Assembly: GCF_002582035.1 (NCBI RefSeq) | Contig: NZ_NUQE01000027.1 | Span: forward strand, 1-32,393 | Length of the DNA: 32,393 bases | Direction: 5' to 3' | Source of the DNA: Bacillus pseudomycoides | GTDB lineage: Bacteria; Bacillota; Bacilli; Bacillales; Bacillaceae_G | Shown: positions 8,636 through 16,162 of the stretch, piece by piece | How positions within the stretch are numbered: the stretch's first letter is position 1 | How the letters are laid out: each line of letters opens with the position of its first letter | Program-made: the position numbers and the translations under genes | Notes under the pieces: generated by a model | Told to the model about the DNA's origin: nothing | Database searches by the model: none | What the model saw: only the letters and a program-made list of their open reading frames with translations

Positions 8636-9448
8636 ATGGTAAAAAAAGTATTAACGATAGCAGGTTCTGATTCAAGTGGAGGAGCAGGATTACAGGCGGA
8701 TCTGAAAACATTTGAAGAGTATGGCACGTTTGGCCTAACTGCCATTACAACAATCGTCACAATGGATCATGATAATAACTGGCATCATCATGTTCATCCG
8801 ATTGAAAGAGAACTTGTACAAGCGCAATTAAAAACAATTTTCTCTGGCGGAAAATTAGATGCGATGAAAACAGGAATGCTTGGATCTATAGAGATGATTG
8901 AGCTCGTAAGTGATGTAATTGAAACATATGACATGCAAAATGTTGTCATTGACCCGGTTATGGTTTGTAAAGGAGAAAACGAACCACTGCATCCTGAAAA
9001 TGGACTTGCCATGCGTGATCTTCTTTTACCAAAGGCAACAATTGTAACACCAAATTTATTTGAAGCAGGCCAGTTATCTGGAATGCAAAATGTGAAAACG
9101 GTACATGATATGAAAGAAGCGGCAAAGAGAATTATCGATTTTGGTGCTAAAAACGTTGTCATAAAAGGCGGAAAATCTATAGCAGATCATAAGGCAATCG
9201 ATTTACTTTATGATGGAACAGATTTTGTACTTTATGAAGTCGAGAAAATTCATACGAACTGTAACCATGGTGCTGGGTGTACTTTTGCAGCAGCGATTAC
9301 AGCCGGACTAGCTAAAGAACTTTCAGTAAAAGAGGCTGTAGCAAAGGCGAAGGATTTCACAACAGAGGGAATTAAAAGAGGATTTAATTTTAATACATTT
9401 GTTGGTCCAGTTTGGCACGGTGCATATAACAAAGCTGATTTGCGTTAA
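8636..9448 (+). CDS. pdxK: Pyridoxine/pyridoxal/pyridoxamine kinase (ThiD-like)
   Basis: This 270-residue ribokinase-fold enzyme phosphorylates B6 vitamers to make [26 protein letters not shown] at the N-terminus and [11 protein letters not shown]-type sequence near residue 210 (here [14 protein letters not shown]) are the substrate- and anion-hole motifs. Overall it resembles B. subtilis PdxK (formerly ThiD), which has the same Cys-containing lid, more than a true HMP kinase. The start is the ATG at 8636 or the GTG at 8633; AGGAG at 8620-8624 serves either. It lies 121 bp after a PLP-dependent decarboxylase with a hairpin between, so partial co-transcription is possible. Its position suggests cofactor supply for tyramine production (inference). 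Confidence 0.88.
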   Translation: MVKKVLTIAGSDSSGGAGLQADLKTFEEYGTFGLTAITTIVTMDHDNNWHHHVHPIERELVQAQLKTIFSGGKLDAMKTGMLGSIEMIELVSDVIETYDMQNVVIDPVMVCKGENEPLHPENGLAMRDLLLPKATIVTPNLFEAGQLSGMQNVKTVHDMKEAAKRIIDFGAKNVVIKGGKSIADHKAIDLLYDGTDFVLYEVEKIHTNCNHGAGCTFAAAITAGLAKELSVKEAVAKAKDFTTEGIKRGFNFNTFVGPVWHGAYNKADLR

Positions 9449-9474
9449 CTGTTTTATATTTTTAGATGAATAAG

Positions 9475-9552
9475 AAAGGGCATAAACATCCATTGGTATG
9501 ATTTGTAAGTAATATATATACTCATCCAAAGCATTGTTTATGCCCTTTTGTG
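9475..9552. terminator. Large inverted repeat after pdxK
   Basis: AAAGGGCATAAACA (9475-9488) pairs perfectly with TGTTTATGCCCTTT (9535-9548) across a 46-nt loop and ends TTTTG. It can act as a terminator of pdxK; the long loop is unusual. Confidence 0.6.
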
Positions 9553-9555
9553 GTT

Positions 9556-9708
9556 TATCCCGCATTAACGGGCAGTAAGATCCCCACCTCAAGAGTCAGA
9601 GAAAAGCAAAGAAGATAGGTGGAGGATAACTGCCCGTAAATGCCCGATTGGTTCAACTAACCATCAGTGGGGGGTGAAGCCCCCCCACTGATGGAAGTTT
9701 CACTTTAT
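9556..9708 (+). repeat. bcr-type interspersed repeat, near full-length copy (about 153 bp)
   Basis: The most complete copy here: TTTATCCCGCATTAACGGGC-AGTAAGATCCCCACC, a variable middle, GGATAACTGCCCGTAAA-TGCCCGATTGGTTCAACTAA, then CCATCAGTGGGGGG / CCCCCCCACTGATGG and AAGTTTCACTTTAT. The length fits the 155-bp bcr1 repeat of the B. cereus group as I remember it. It encodes nothing and can fold into two hairpins. Confidence 0.8.
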
Positions 9709-9782
9709 CTAAGACCCCCACCTTAAGGTTCGGAGAGAAGCGGGGGATGAAAAAATCCCTACTGATGAAAGTTTCACTTTAT
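9709..9782 (+). repeat. Internally deleted second bcr-type copy in tandem
   Basis: CTAAGACCCCCACCTTAAGG is joined directly to GCGGGGGATGAAAAAATCCC-TACTGATG and AGTTTCACTTTAT. The middle third of the repeat is missing. It abuts the full copy head to tail. Confidence 0.7.
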
Positions 9783-9822
9783 TTTCATTGATTCTTTTTT
9801 AATATAGTGTTTAGATATTGAA

Positions 9823-9838
9823 TGTGCAATTGTTCACA
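9823..9838. promoter_or_regulatory. Fnr/Crp-family type operator upstream of nhaC
   Basis: TGTGC-AATTGT-TCACA matches TGTGA-N6-TCACA at nine of ten half-site bases and is preceded by TTGAA, as at 4852-4867. Possible -10 elements GATAAA/TAAAAT at 9864-9871 place it about 45 bp upstream of a transcription start, a usual activator position. Confidence 0.5.
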
Positions 9839-9906
9839 AAAGTTAATAGGAAATGGATTAGTTGATAAAATCCTACAATAATTTAAAGGATAAGGAGTTT
9901 ATTAAA

Positions 9907-11292
9907 ATGAAAAAAGACGTAACACTTAAAGAAAGTATCTTTCTTTTAGTTGTTTTATTAGCGATTATAGGAACTTGTATTATAGGCTTAAGTTTACCTC
10001 CTCAAGTACCTATTTTAGTCGCTATAGCAATTGTTATTTTATTTGCAAAAGTGAAAGGTTTTTCTTGGGACTCAATTCATAAAGGGATTCAAAATGGGAT
10101 TACCCCAGGTTTAATTCCTATCATTATATTTATGTTAATTGGAGTTTTAATTAGTGTGTGGATTGCGGCAGGAACAATTCCGACTATCATGGTTTATGGA
10201 TTTAAAATTTTATCTGCAAAATTCTTTTTACCTTCTGTTTTTGTCATATGTGCACTTGTGGGAATCATGGTGGGAAGCTCCTTTACAACGATTTCAACTG
10301 TGGGCATTGCGTTTTTAGGAATGGGACAAATGATGGGGTTAGATCCAGCGATGATTGCAGGTGCTATTATATCGGGTGCTTTTCTGGGGAATAACATTTC
10401 TCCATTATCTGATACAGCGAACTTAGCAGCTGCTATTGCAGAAGTAGATTTATTTGAACATATTCGTAGCATGATGAAGACAATTATTCCAGCTTTTGTT
10501 ATAACTCTTATCTTTTTCTTATTTGTAGGACATGGAGCATCAGCATCAGCAGGAAGTGACATCGACGTGTTGGTTCGTACACTCCATTCATCTTTTACTA
10601 TTTCAGCTTTTACGTTAATTCCAGTATTAGTATTATTTCTATGTGCACAAAAAAAAGTACCAGCTATTCCGACATTATTACTTAGTATCATGATTACGAT
10701 TGTTATCTGTTATATTTATAATCCGCATACTAGCCTTAGTCAAATGGCTTCTTATATGCAAGATGGATTTGTTTCGAAAACAGGTGTCGAGAGTGTAGAT
10801 GTGTTACTTACTCGCGGCGGAATGCAAAGCATGATGTGGTCTGTTTCTCTTATTCTTCTCGCTTTAGCATTAGGCGGATTATTAGTGGAAGTAAAAATTA
10901 TTGAAAAGCTAATTTCTAAAATTTCGGGCATGGTAAGTACGAAAGGAAACTTAATGCTCATGACTGCATTAAGCTCTATTGGTATCAATGTTCTTTTAGG
11001 AGAGCAGTATTTATCAGTTATTTTACCAGGTGAAGCGTTCAAATCACAATATGAGAAAATTCATGTCGATCCGAAAAATCTTTCAGGGATCTTAGCGAAT
11101 GCCGGGGCTGCTGTCAATCCATTGATTCCATGGGGAGTGAGTGGTGTGTTTATCGCTGGTACATTAGGTGTACCCACGCTGCAGTATTTGCCGTTCACTA
11201 TATTTTGTTTAGTAGTTCCTGTAATTCATGTTGCTTTAGGATTTCTTGGGAATGGAAGACAACAATCAAAAGAACATAAAAAAGCTAGTTAA
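9907..11292 (+). CDS. nhaC: Na+/H+ antiporter, NhaC family
   Basis: The product is 461 residues from the ATG at 9907; GGATAAGGAG lies just upstream, and the in-frame TTG at 9862 has no such signal. About 11-12 hydrophobic segments are visible, with family blocks such as GIMVGSSFTTISTVGIAFLGM, ISGAFLGNNISPLSDTANLA and ANAGAAVNPLIPWGVSG. NhaC proteins exchange Na+ and H+ (some exchange malate/lactate). In enterococcal and lactobacillar tyramine clusters an nhaC gene closes the set, as here, so a part in pH or sodium balance during tyrosine decarboxylation is likely. It has its own upstream region with an Fnr/Crp-like site and is followed by a terminator. Confidence 0.9.
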   Translation: MKKDVTLKESIFLLVVLLAIIGTCIIGLSLPPQVPILVAIAIVILFAKVKGFSWDSIHKGIQNGITPGLIPIIIFMLIGVLISVWIAAGTIPTIMVYGFKILSAKFFLPSVFVICALVGIMVGSSFTTISTVGIAFLGMGQMMGLDPAMIAGAIISGAFLGNNISPLSDTANLAAAIAEVDLFEHIRSMMKTIIPAFVITLIFFLFVGHGASASAGSDIDVLVRTLHSSFTISAFTLIPVLVLFLCAQKKVPAIPTLLLSIMITIVICYIYNPHTSLSQMASYMQDGFVSKTGVESVDVLLTRGGMQSMMWSVSLILLALALGGLLVEVKIIEKLISKISGMVSTKGNLMLMTALSSIGINVLLGEQYLSVILPGEAFKSQYEKIHVDPKNLSGILANAGAAVNPLIPWGVSGVFIAGTLGVPTLQYLPFTIFCLVVPVIHVALGFLGNGRQQSKEHKKAS

Positions 11293-11334
11293 CGCATCAT
11301 TTTCCATCGTGAAAGAAAATGTGATAATTTATAC

Positions 11335-11368
11335 AAAAAAAAAGCTGGTATTTACCAGCTTTTTTTTG
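11335..11368 (+). terminator. Intrinsic terminator of nhaC
   Basis: AAAAGCTGGTA / TACCAGCTTTT, with a very short loop, followed by T8. The A-rich 5' side makes it potentially bidirectional. Confidence 0.9.
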
Positions 11369-11695
11369 TATATCATACATAATTTAGACAAAAATTTGCC
11401 ACTAATATTTAATATAGGGGCAGGATTTAATATAAAAAAATAGTGATATAATACCTTATACTCTTTAAAGTGTTAAATAGGATGGAAATAGGGGTGAATT
11501 ACCTTTTTTTATATTTTTCTAATATATCTATAGGTTTGGATTTAATAGGAGAGTGTAATCGTACTATTTATGTTTGCGAGGGGATTCACATTTGATATAG
11601 AAGAAAAGAAAAAATCTTATTAGATAAAACATAGCATAAGAATGAGGATCTTGTGGCGCAGCGGCTACTACTCTGATGAAAGTGGAGGTAGGTAT
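11369..11695 (+). other. Intergenic region ahead of the YerC-like gene
   Basis: An AT-rich stretch of about 330 bp without a gene. It holds a TATAAT near 11447, without a convincing -35, and a purine-rich run near 11600. No repeat or structured RNA was recognised. Confidence 0.4.
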
Positions 11696-11989
11696 ATGCT
11701 AATAGATAAATTACGTGGAAAAGATTTAGATGAATTTTTTGAAGCAATGTTAACATTGGAAACAGTAGATGAGTACTATAGTTTTTTTGATGACTTATGC
11801 ACAGTGAATGAAATGAAGACAATCTTTCAAAGATTTAAAGTAGCTAAAATGTTATATAATAACAACACTTATCATGAAATTGAAGAAGAAACAGGAGCTA
11901 GTACAGCGACAATTTCTCGTGTGAAGAGATCTTTAAACTATGGAAACGATATGTATGATGTTGTTTTTAAGCGTATGAAAGAAAAGTAA
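11696..11989 (+). CDS. YerC/TrpR-family transcriptional regulator
   Basis: The product is 97 residues from the ATG at 11696 with AGGTAGG upstream. It aligns along its length with B. subtilis YerC as I remember it (LRGKELDQLF, FFDDLCTINE, YHKIETETGASTATISRVKR). The helix-turn-helix is EIEEETGASTATISRVKRSL near residues 60-80. TrpR-type proteins use a bound amino acid as corepressor; YerC has been linked to histidine biosynthesis control. This copy diverges from YerC in its second helix region (EMKTIFQRFKVAKML), so it may be a paralogue. Its place beside tyrosine catabolism genes makes an aromatic amino acid ligand conceivable, but that is conjecture. Confidence 0.8.
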   Translation: MLIDKLRGKDLDEFFEAMLTLETVDEYYSFFDDLCTVNEMKTIFQRFKVAKMLYNNNTYHEIEEETGASTATISRVKRSLNYGNDMYDVVFKRMKEK

Positions 11990-11995
11990 GTTTCA

Positions 11996-12070
11996 CCTTA
12001 TCCCGCATGAACGGGCAGTAAGACCCCCACCTCAAGATTGAGAGAAGCGAATAAAATGGGTGGATATGGA
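11996..12070 (+). repeat. bcr-type repeat, left half, separated from its right half
   Basis: CCTTATCCCGCATGAACGGG-CAGTAAGACCCCCACCTCAAG is the repeat's left end. After GGGTGGATA the repeat is interrupted by about 100 bp of other sequence and resumes at 12168. Confidence 0.7.
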
Positions 12071-12126
12071 AACGATTCCGGGGATGAGAGATTGCTCTAG
12101 GCTATCATACAATCAATTTGAAATCA

Positions 12127-12166
12127 AAGAAGAAAGCAGGCCCATTTGGCCTGCTTTCTTCTTTTT
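12127..12166. terminator. Strong bidirectional terminator inside the split repeat
   Basis: AAGAAGAAAGCAGGCC and GGCCTGCTTTCTTCTT form a perfect 16-bp stem around CATTT, followed by TTT. It can serve the YerC-like gene on plus and the 94-residue gene on minus. Confidence 0.85.
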
Positions 12167-12167
12167 C

Positions 12168-12240
12168 ATCCCGTAAAAGCCCGATTGGTTCAACTAACTA
12201 TCAGTGAGAGGGGCGTTCACTGATGGAAGTTTCACTTTAT
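12168..12240 (+). repeat. bcr-type repeat, right half
   Basis: TCCCGTAAAAGCCCGATTGG-TTCAACTAACTATCAGTGAG and the end block AAGTTTCACTTTAT continue the copy begun at 11996. The end block supplies the TAA stop of the converging minus-strand gene. Confidence 0.7.
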
Positions 12241-12521
12241 ACATGTTGATCTGTTTGATCCAGTAAATTTGCCAGTATCATGCTATTCTCTTGGTCTGCA
12301 TCGTACTGTACAATATCGTCATACTCAAACAGTTCGAATCCTTCATCAAATTCCCGTTTCATGAAGTTGATAAATTCTCCAATGTTTTCTCCGATTTCTT
12401 GATTACGGCGAAATTCCATCATAATCGCTCTAAAACGGTGGGGAGGAATTTCGCACTTAATATGATAAGCTTTGCTGATGCCAAAAGAATCTCCTGAATC
12501 GTATAAGGTGTATGTATACAA
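12237..12521 (-). CDS. Small conserved-looking hypothetical protein
   Basis: This is a 94-residue acidic, soluble protein starting at TTG (12521-12519) with AAAGGAG ten bases upstream; no in-frame ATG fits. The N-terminus is MYTYTLYDSGDSFGISKAYH, the middle is PPHRFRAIMMEFRR, and the C-terminal third is rich in Asp/Glu/Gln. No family was recognised. The binding site and the converging terminator suggest a real gene. Its last codons and stop lie in the end block of a repeat, so the C-terminus may have been altered by the repeat. Confidence 0.65.
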   Translation of the reverse strand: MYTYTLYDSGDSFGISKAYHIKCEIPPHRFRAIMMEFRRNQEIGENIGEFINFMKREFDEGFELFEYDDIVQYDADQENSMILANLLDQTDQHV

Positions 12522-12662
12522 TAGAGAGCATCTCCTTTTTTACGTGATATGTATATCGTTCCATAGTTGAATAAAATTCATCCATGGTTATGAGATGGTT
12601 GCTTGTATCATTCATTCATCATTTTCAGTATGAATGATTTTAAGAAAGTAAAAGACGTTTGT

Positions 12663-12735
12663 TTCTTTATCCAGCATTTCCGATTAGTAACGGTGGAGGG
12701 ATGAAGAACACTCCTCCACTGTTGGAAATTTCACT
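12663..12735 (+). repeat. Decayed bcr-type repeat
   Basis: TTTATCCAGCATTTCCGATT-AGTAACGGTGGAGGGATGAAG-AACACTCCTCCACTGTTGG and AATTTCACT keep the hairpin and end block with several changes. It overlaps the stop codon of the 50-residue minus-strand gene. Confidence 0.55.
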
Positions 12736-12883
12736 GCAAAAGAGTCACTACTATGCCGTAAATTGATAATCCAATGAAAGTTGGAATACTAACAATAACA
12801 ATTTGCTTTACATTTTCATACGCTTTCGGTTCTACAAGCGGTAAGTCTTTTTCCTCCATTTGTCGATATTGTTCTCGTTCCAT
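12731..12883 (-). CDS. Small single-pass membrane protein (50 residues)
   Basis: On the minus strand, AAAGGTGGGATAAT is followed by an ATG (12883-12881) opening 50 codons. The N-terminal half is charged (MEREQYRQMEEKDLPLVEPK). The C-terminal half is one hydrophobic helix (QIVIVSIPTFIGLSIYGIVV). This charge-then-membrane pattern suits a small membrane modulator protein. No family was recognised. The ribosome binding site is strong. Confidence 0.6.
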   Translation of the reverse strand: MEREQYRQMEEKDLPLVEPKAYENVKQIVIVSIPTFIGLSIYGIVVTLLQ

Positions 12884-13343
12884 ATTATCCCACCTTTATG
12901 ATTGTACGATAATATATTCAAACAAGGCGGTTTATGTTAATTTCGCTGAATTTAAAATAAATGTTGAATATTCTGTATATTTGTATTATTATTGGTTTAT
13001 TACTCGGATGACAGTGATTAGCCTCCCTGCAAGCCCGAATATTGTTACGTTGAAGTGAATAAAGATTAATTGGCTTCTTTCCACTTGAACTTCCTTAGCA
13101 GGAAGACGAGCCATAGGGATAGAGACAGCAAAATTCAATGTAACTCTTTACGTTGTTTTTCTGGCTCTTTTTATTGTTCCTATAAATAAGAAAAGGGTGG
13201 GAATTACATATTCCTATCAGAAGAACGATTTATAGGAAGGTCTTACGAAAGCGTTATCAATAGCGGTCGATATTTAAATCTTAAGTATGCTTACTCTAAT
13301 AGAAGAATTTATGAAAATAAATACTTATAGGTTGGTGATCTTT
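12884..13343 (+). promoter_or_regulatory. gabP upstream region: promoter and leader hairpin
   Basis: A TTGAAT-17 bp-TATTAT promoter lies at 12964-12992, giving a leader of about 345 nt to the gabP start. The leader contains a small CTTCCT-TAGC-AGGAAG hairpin (about 13090-13106) and a larger one closed by GAGCCA (13110s) and TGGCTC (13160s) followed by TTTTTATT, that is, a possible terminator before the gene. Its loop holds an inner AATGTAA/TTTACGTT pairing. This may indicate attenuation. No sigma-54 type promoter was seen. Confidence 0.45.
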
Positions 13344-14750
13344 TTGGTAAAAGAAAAAAATGAACTGCAAAAAGACTTGAAAACCAGGCATATAACAATG
13401 ATTTCAATTGGGGGAGTTATCGGAGCGGGATTATTTGTAGGGAGCGGCACAATTATTCAGTCAACAGGTCCGGCGGCAATTTTATCCTATATTATTGGTG
13501 CTTTAATGGTTGTACTCGTCATGCGGATGTTAGGGGAGATGGCTGCTGTAAACCCTGATAGTGGCTCTTTTGCAACATATGCTCATAAGGCGATTGGACC
13601 TTGGGCAGGGTACACAATCGGTTGGTTATACTGGTTTAACTGGGTCATTATTATCGCAATTGAAGCAGTATTGCTAGGAGCGATAGTCAACGATTGGTTC
13701 CCTTCCATACCAGCGTGGATAGCGAGTATTTGCATGATAATTCTTATGACGATTACGAATATTTATTCTGTAAAGTTATATGGAGAGTTTGAATATTGGT
13801 TAGCTTTTATTAAAGTTGCAGCAATTCTTGTATTTTTAGGTTTAGGAATTGCTATGATTTTTGGGCTGGTCCCTGGTGTAGACAAGCCGAGTTTGTCGAT
13901 GATCTCTGAAAACGGCGGCTTTTTTCCAAAAGGGATTGTTCCAGTATTGCTGAGTGTTGTATTTATATCTTTCTCCTTATCGGGGAGTGAAGTAGCTGCC
14001 ATCGCGGCGGGAGAATCTGAAAATCCAGAGAAAAATGTTATAAAAGCAATTAATACTGTTGTGTGGCGTCTTATGCTCTTCTTTGTAGGATCTGTAACAA
14101 TTTTGGTCATTTTCATTCCGTGGAACGATGCGGCATCATTGAAGCTTCCTTATGCAAGTTTATTTCGTATGGCAGGAGTCCCTGCTGCTGCAGAAATTAT
14201 GAACGGGGTTGTGTTCCTATCTTTGCTTTCTGTTTTAAATTCAGGATTATACACAAGTTCTCGCATGTTATTTTCGCTTTCTAAAAAGGGAGATGCTCCT
14301 CTTATTTTTTCAAAGTTAAACCGTAGAGGGGCACCGATTTGGGCGATATTGGCAAGTGTATTATTTGCATTCATTTGCGCGATGCTGAAGTTTATATCTC
14401 CTGATAAACTATTTGCTTTTTTAGCAAATAGCTCAGGCGGCGTTACGATGCTTATGTATATGTTTGTTACAGTTTCTCATATTCGATTAAGAAGAGAAGC
14501 GGAAAGGGAAGGCCTAGGAAAACTAAAGGTAAAAATGTGGTTATTCCCTTATCTCTCATACGCAACGCTTCTTATGATTGTTACGATATTTGTTTCGCAA
14601 GCATTTATAGCTGATATGCGTATGCAATTTTATTTAACGATTTTAGCTGCTGTCGTAGTGATAGTATCCTATTTCCTAAGAGTTAGAAATAAGCAAGTGC
14701 CTATGAAGGAAGATGGGAACAGGTTGGAGGATTTTACAGAATCGGTTTAG
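13344..14750 (+). CDS. gabP: GABA permease-type amino acid transporter
   Basis: The product is a 468-residue APC-family permease with about 12 membrane segments. KDLKTRHITMISIGGVIGAG near the N-terminus is the classic GabP/amino acid permease opening, and SGSEVAAIAAGESENPEKNV follows near residue 220. The start is probably the TTG at 13344, which gives the family's usual short N-terminus and follows GGTTGGTGA. The open frame continues upstream to an ATG at 13287, giving a 19-residue longer form without family support. It imports GABA and probably 5-aminovalerate or related omega-amino acids. The transaminase gene begins 47 bp downstream. Confidence 0.88.
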   Translation: MVKEKNELQKDLKTRHITMISIGGVIGAGLFVGSGTIIQSTGPAAILSYIIGALMVVLVMRMLGEMAAVNPDSGSFATYAHKAIGPWAGYTIGWLYWFNWVIIIAIEAVLLGAIVNDWFPSIPAWIASICMIILMTITNIYSVKLYGEFEYWLAFIKVAAILVFLGLGIAMIFGLVPGVDKPSLSMISENGGFFPKGIVPVLLSVVFISFSLSGSEVAAIAAGESENPEKNVIKAINTVVWRLMLFFVGSVTILVIFIPWNDAASLKLPYASLFRMAGVPAAAEIMNGVVFLSLLSVLNSGLYTSSRMLFSLSKKGDAPLIFSKLNRRGAPIWAILASVLFAFICAMLKFISPDKLFAFLANSSGGVTMLMYMFVTVSHIRLRREAEREGLGKLKVKMWLFPYLSYATLLMIVTIFVSQAFIADMRMQFYLTILAAVVVIVSYFLRVRNKQVPMKEDGNRLEDFTESV

Positions 14751-14797
14751 AGTCGTATGAAACGTAAAATAAAAAATGAAAAAAGGGGTATGTTCCA

Positions 14798-16126
14798 ATG
14801 TTAAAAGAAAAGCAAAATATTGTAACTACAAAATCTGATGTTTTAAACGAGAGAAGAAAAAATGCGGTGCCCGCAGGTCCATATAATATTACTAATTTAT
14901 ATGTTCAATCAGCAAAAGGAGCCATTATTACTGATGTAGATGGTAACGAATTAATCGATTTTGCAGGTGGAATTGGGATGCAAAATGTAGGGCATTGTCA
15001 TCCGCAGGTAGTAAAAGCGATTCAAGATCAAGTGGAATCTTCTATTCATAGCTGTTTTCATGTAGCGCCGTATGAAAGCTATATTGAGTTAGCTGAAAGA
15101 TTGAATGAATTAACGCCAGGAGATTTTAAGAAGAAAACAATGTTTGCAAACAGCGGAGCAGAAGCTGTAGAAAATGCTGTGAAAATTGCTAGAAAAGCTA
15201 CTGGGCGCAGTGCCATCGTTTCGTTTGAGCGAGCATATCATGGACGTACATTAATGACAATGTCTCTTACAAGTAAGGTAAAACCTTATAAACATGGATT
15301 TGGTCCATTTGCACCAGATGTGTACAAGCTTCCTTATCCGTATTACTACCGCGCAGAAGACGGTATGACTAAAGAAGAAATAGATCAACAAATCTTAGCG
15401 TATTTTGAACGCTTTATGTTAGAGGAAGTAGCAAGTGATAATATCGCCGCAATTATTTTGGAACCGCTTCAAGGTGAAGGTGGATTTATTGTACCATCTA
15501 CTACTTTTATGCAAGGGGTAAGAAATCTTTGTGATAAATATGGAATTATCATGATTGCCGATGAAATTCAAACAGGCTTTGCTCGTACAGGGAACTTGTT
15601 TGCGATGGATCATTTTGGGGTAGCTCCTGACTTAATGACATTTTCAAAATCTATCGCAGCAGGTATGCCGCTTAGTGCAGTGACAGGAAGAGCTGAACTA
15701 ATGGATGCACCTGGCCCAGGACAACTTGGCGGAACTTTTTCAGGAAGCCCGGTTGCTTGCGCAGCTGGCCTAGCGGTTTTAGATGTAATCGAAGAAGAAA
15801 ACTTAGTAAACCGTGCTCGTGAAATCGGTGATCGTATGATGGAAGTGTTCAATAGCTGGAAGGATAAATATGAATTAATTGGCGATGTGAGAGGCCTTGG
15901 TGCCATGACGGCTATGGAACTTGTAAAGGATCGAAATACGAAAGAGCCGGCAGCAGAAGAAGTGAAAGCAATTATGCAGGAAACACATAACAAAGGTTTA
16001 ATTACAATAAGTGCTGGTATTTATAGCAGTGTACTTCGTTTCTTACCACCGCTTGTCATAACAGATGAACAGCTTGAAGAGGGACTTGCTATTCTTGAAG
16101 CAGCAATTGCCAAAGTATCTAAATAA
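14798..16126 (+). CDS. gabT: 4-aminobutyrate / 5-aminovalerate transaminase
   Basis: This is a 442-residue class III PLP aminotransferase. The PLP lysine is K284 in MTFSKSIAAGMPLSAV, preceded by the cofactor-binding ADEIQTGFARTG. GGIGMQNVGHCHPQVV and ANSGAEAVENAVKIARKATG are typical GabT blocks. It moves the omega-amino group of GABA to 2-oxoglutarate, giving succinate semialdehyde; GabT enzymes also take 5-aminovalerate to glutarate semialdehyde. With csiD and lhgO downstream, the C5 substrate is likely at least as relevant as GABA. The start follows AAAAAGGGGT. It is followed after 36 bp by the dehydrogenase gene. Confidence 0.93.
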   Translation: MLKEKQNIVTTKSDVLNERRKNAVPAGPYNITNLYVQSAKGAIITDVDGNELIDFAGGIGMQNVGHCHPQVVKAIQDQVESSIHSCFHVAPYESYIELAERLNELTPGDFKKKTMFANSGAEAVENAVKIARKATGRSAIVSFERAYHGRTLMTMSLTSKVKPYKHGFGPFAPDVYKLPYPYYYRAEDGMTKEEIDQQILAYFERFMLEEVASDNIAAIILEPLQGEGGFIVPSTTFMQGVRNLCDKYGIIMIADEIQTGFARTGNLFAMDHFGVAPDLMTFSKSIAAGMPLSAVTGRAELMDAPGPGQLGGTFSGSPVACAAGLAVLDVIEEENLVNRAREIGDRMMEVFNSWKDKYELIGDVRGLGAMTAMELVKDRNTKEPAAEEVKAIMQETHNKGLITISAGIYSSVLRFLPPLVITDEQLEEGLAILEAAIAKVSK

Positions 16127-16162
16127 GAAAAAACGGTTATTTTTCCAGTTGGAGGTAGTAGA

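Noticed and set aside
10194-10691. Minus-strand open frame of 165 codons inside nhaC
   Set aside because: Antisense to membrane-segment codons of nhaC; no ribosome binding site and no family resemblance.
12774-13058. 94-codon plus-strand open frame
   Set aside because: It has no ribosome binding site and is mostly antisense to the 50-residue minus-strand gene, which has a good one.
13090-13175. Third copy of the csiD-type leader ahead of gabP
   Set aside because: It shares only GAGCCA/TGGCTC plus a T run and a loose TATTG..AC match. The AAACTGTC and TCGTAA blocks and the covarying hairpin are absent.
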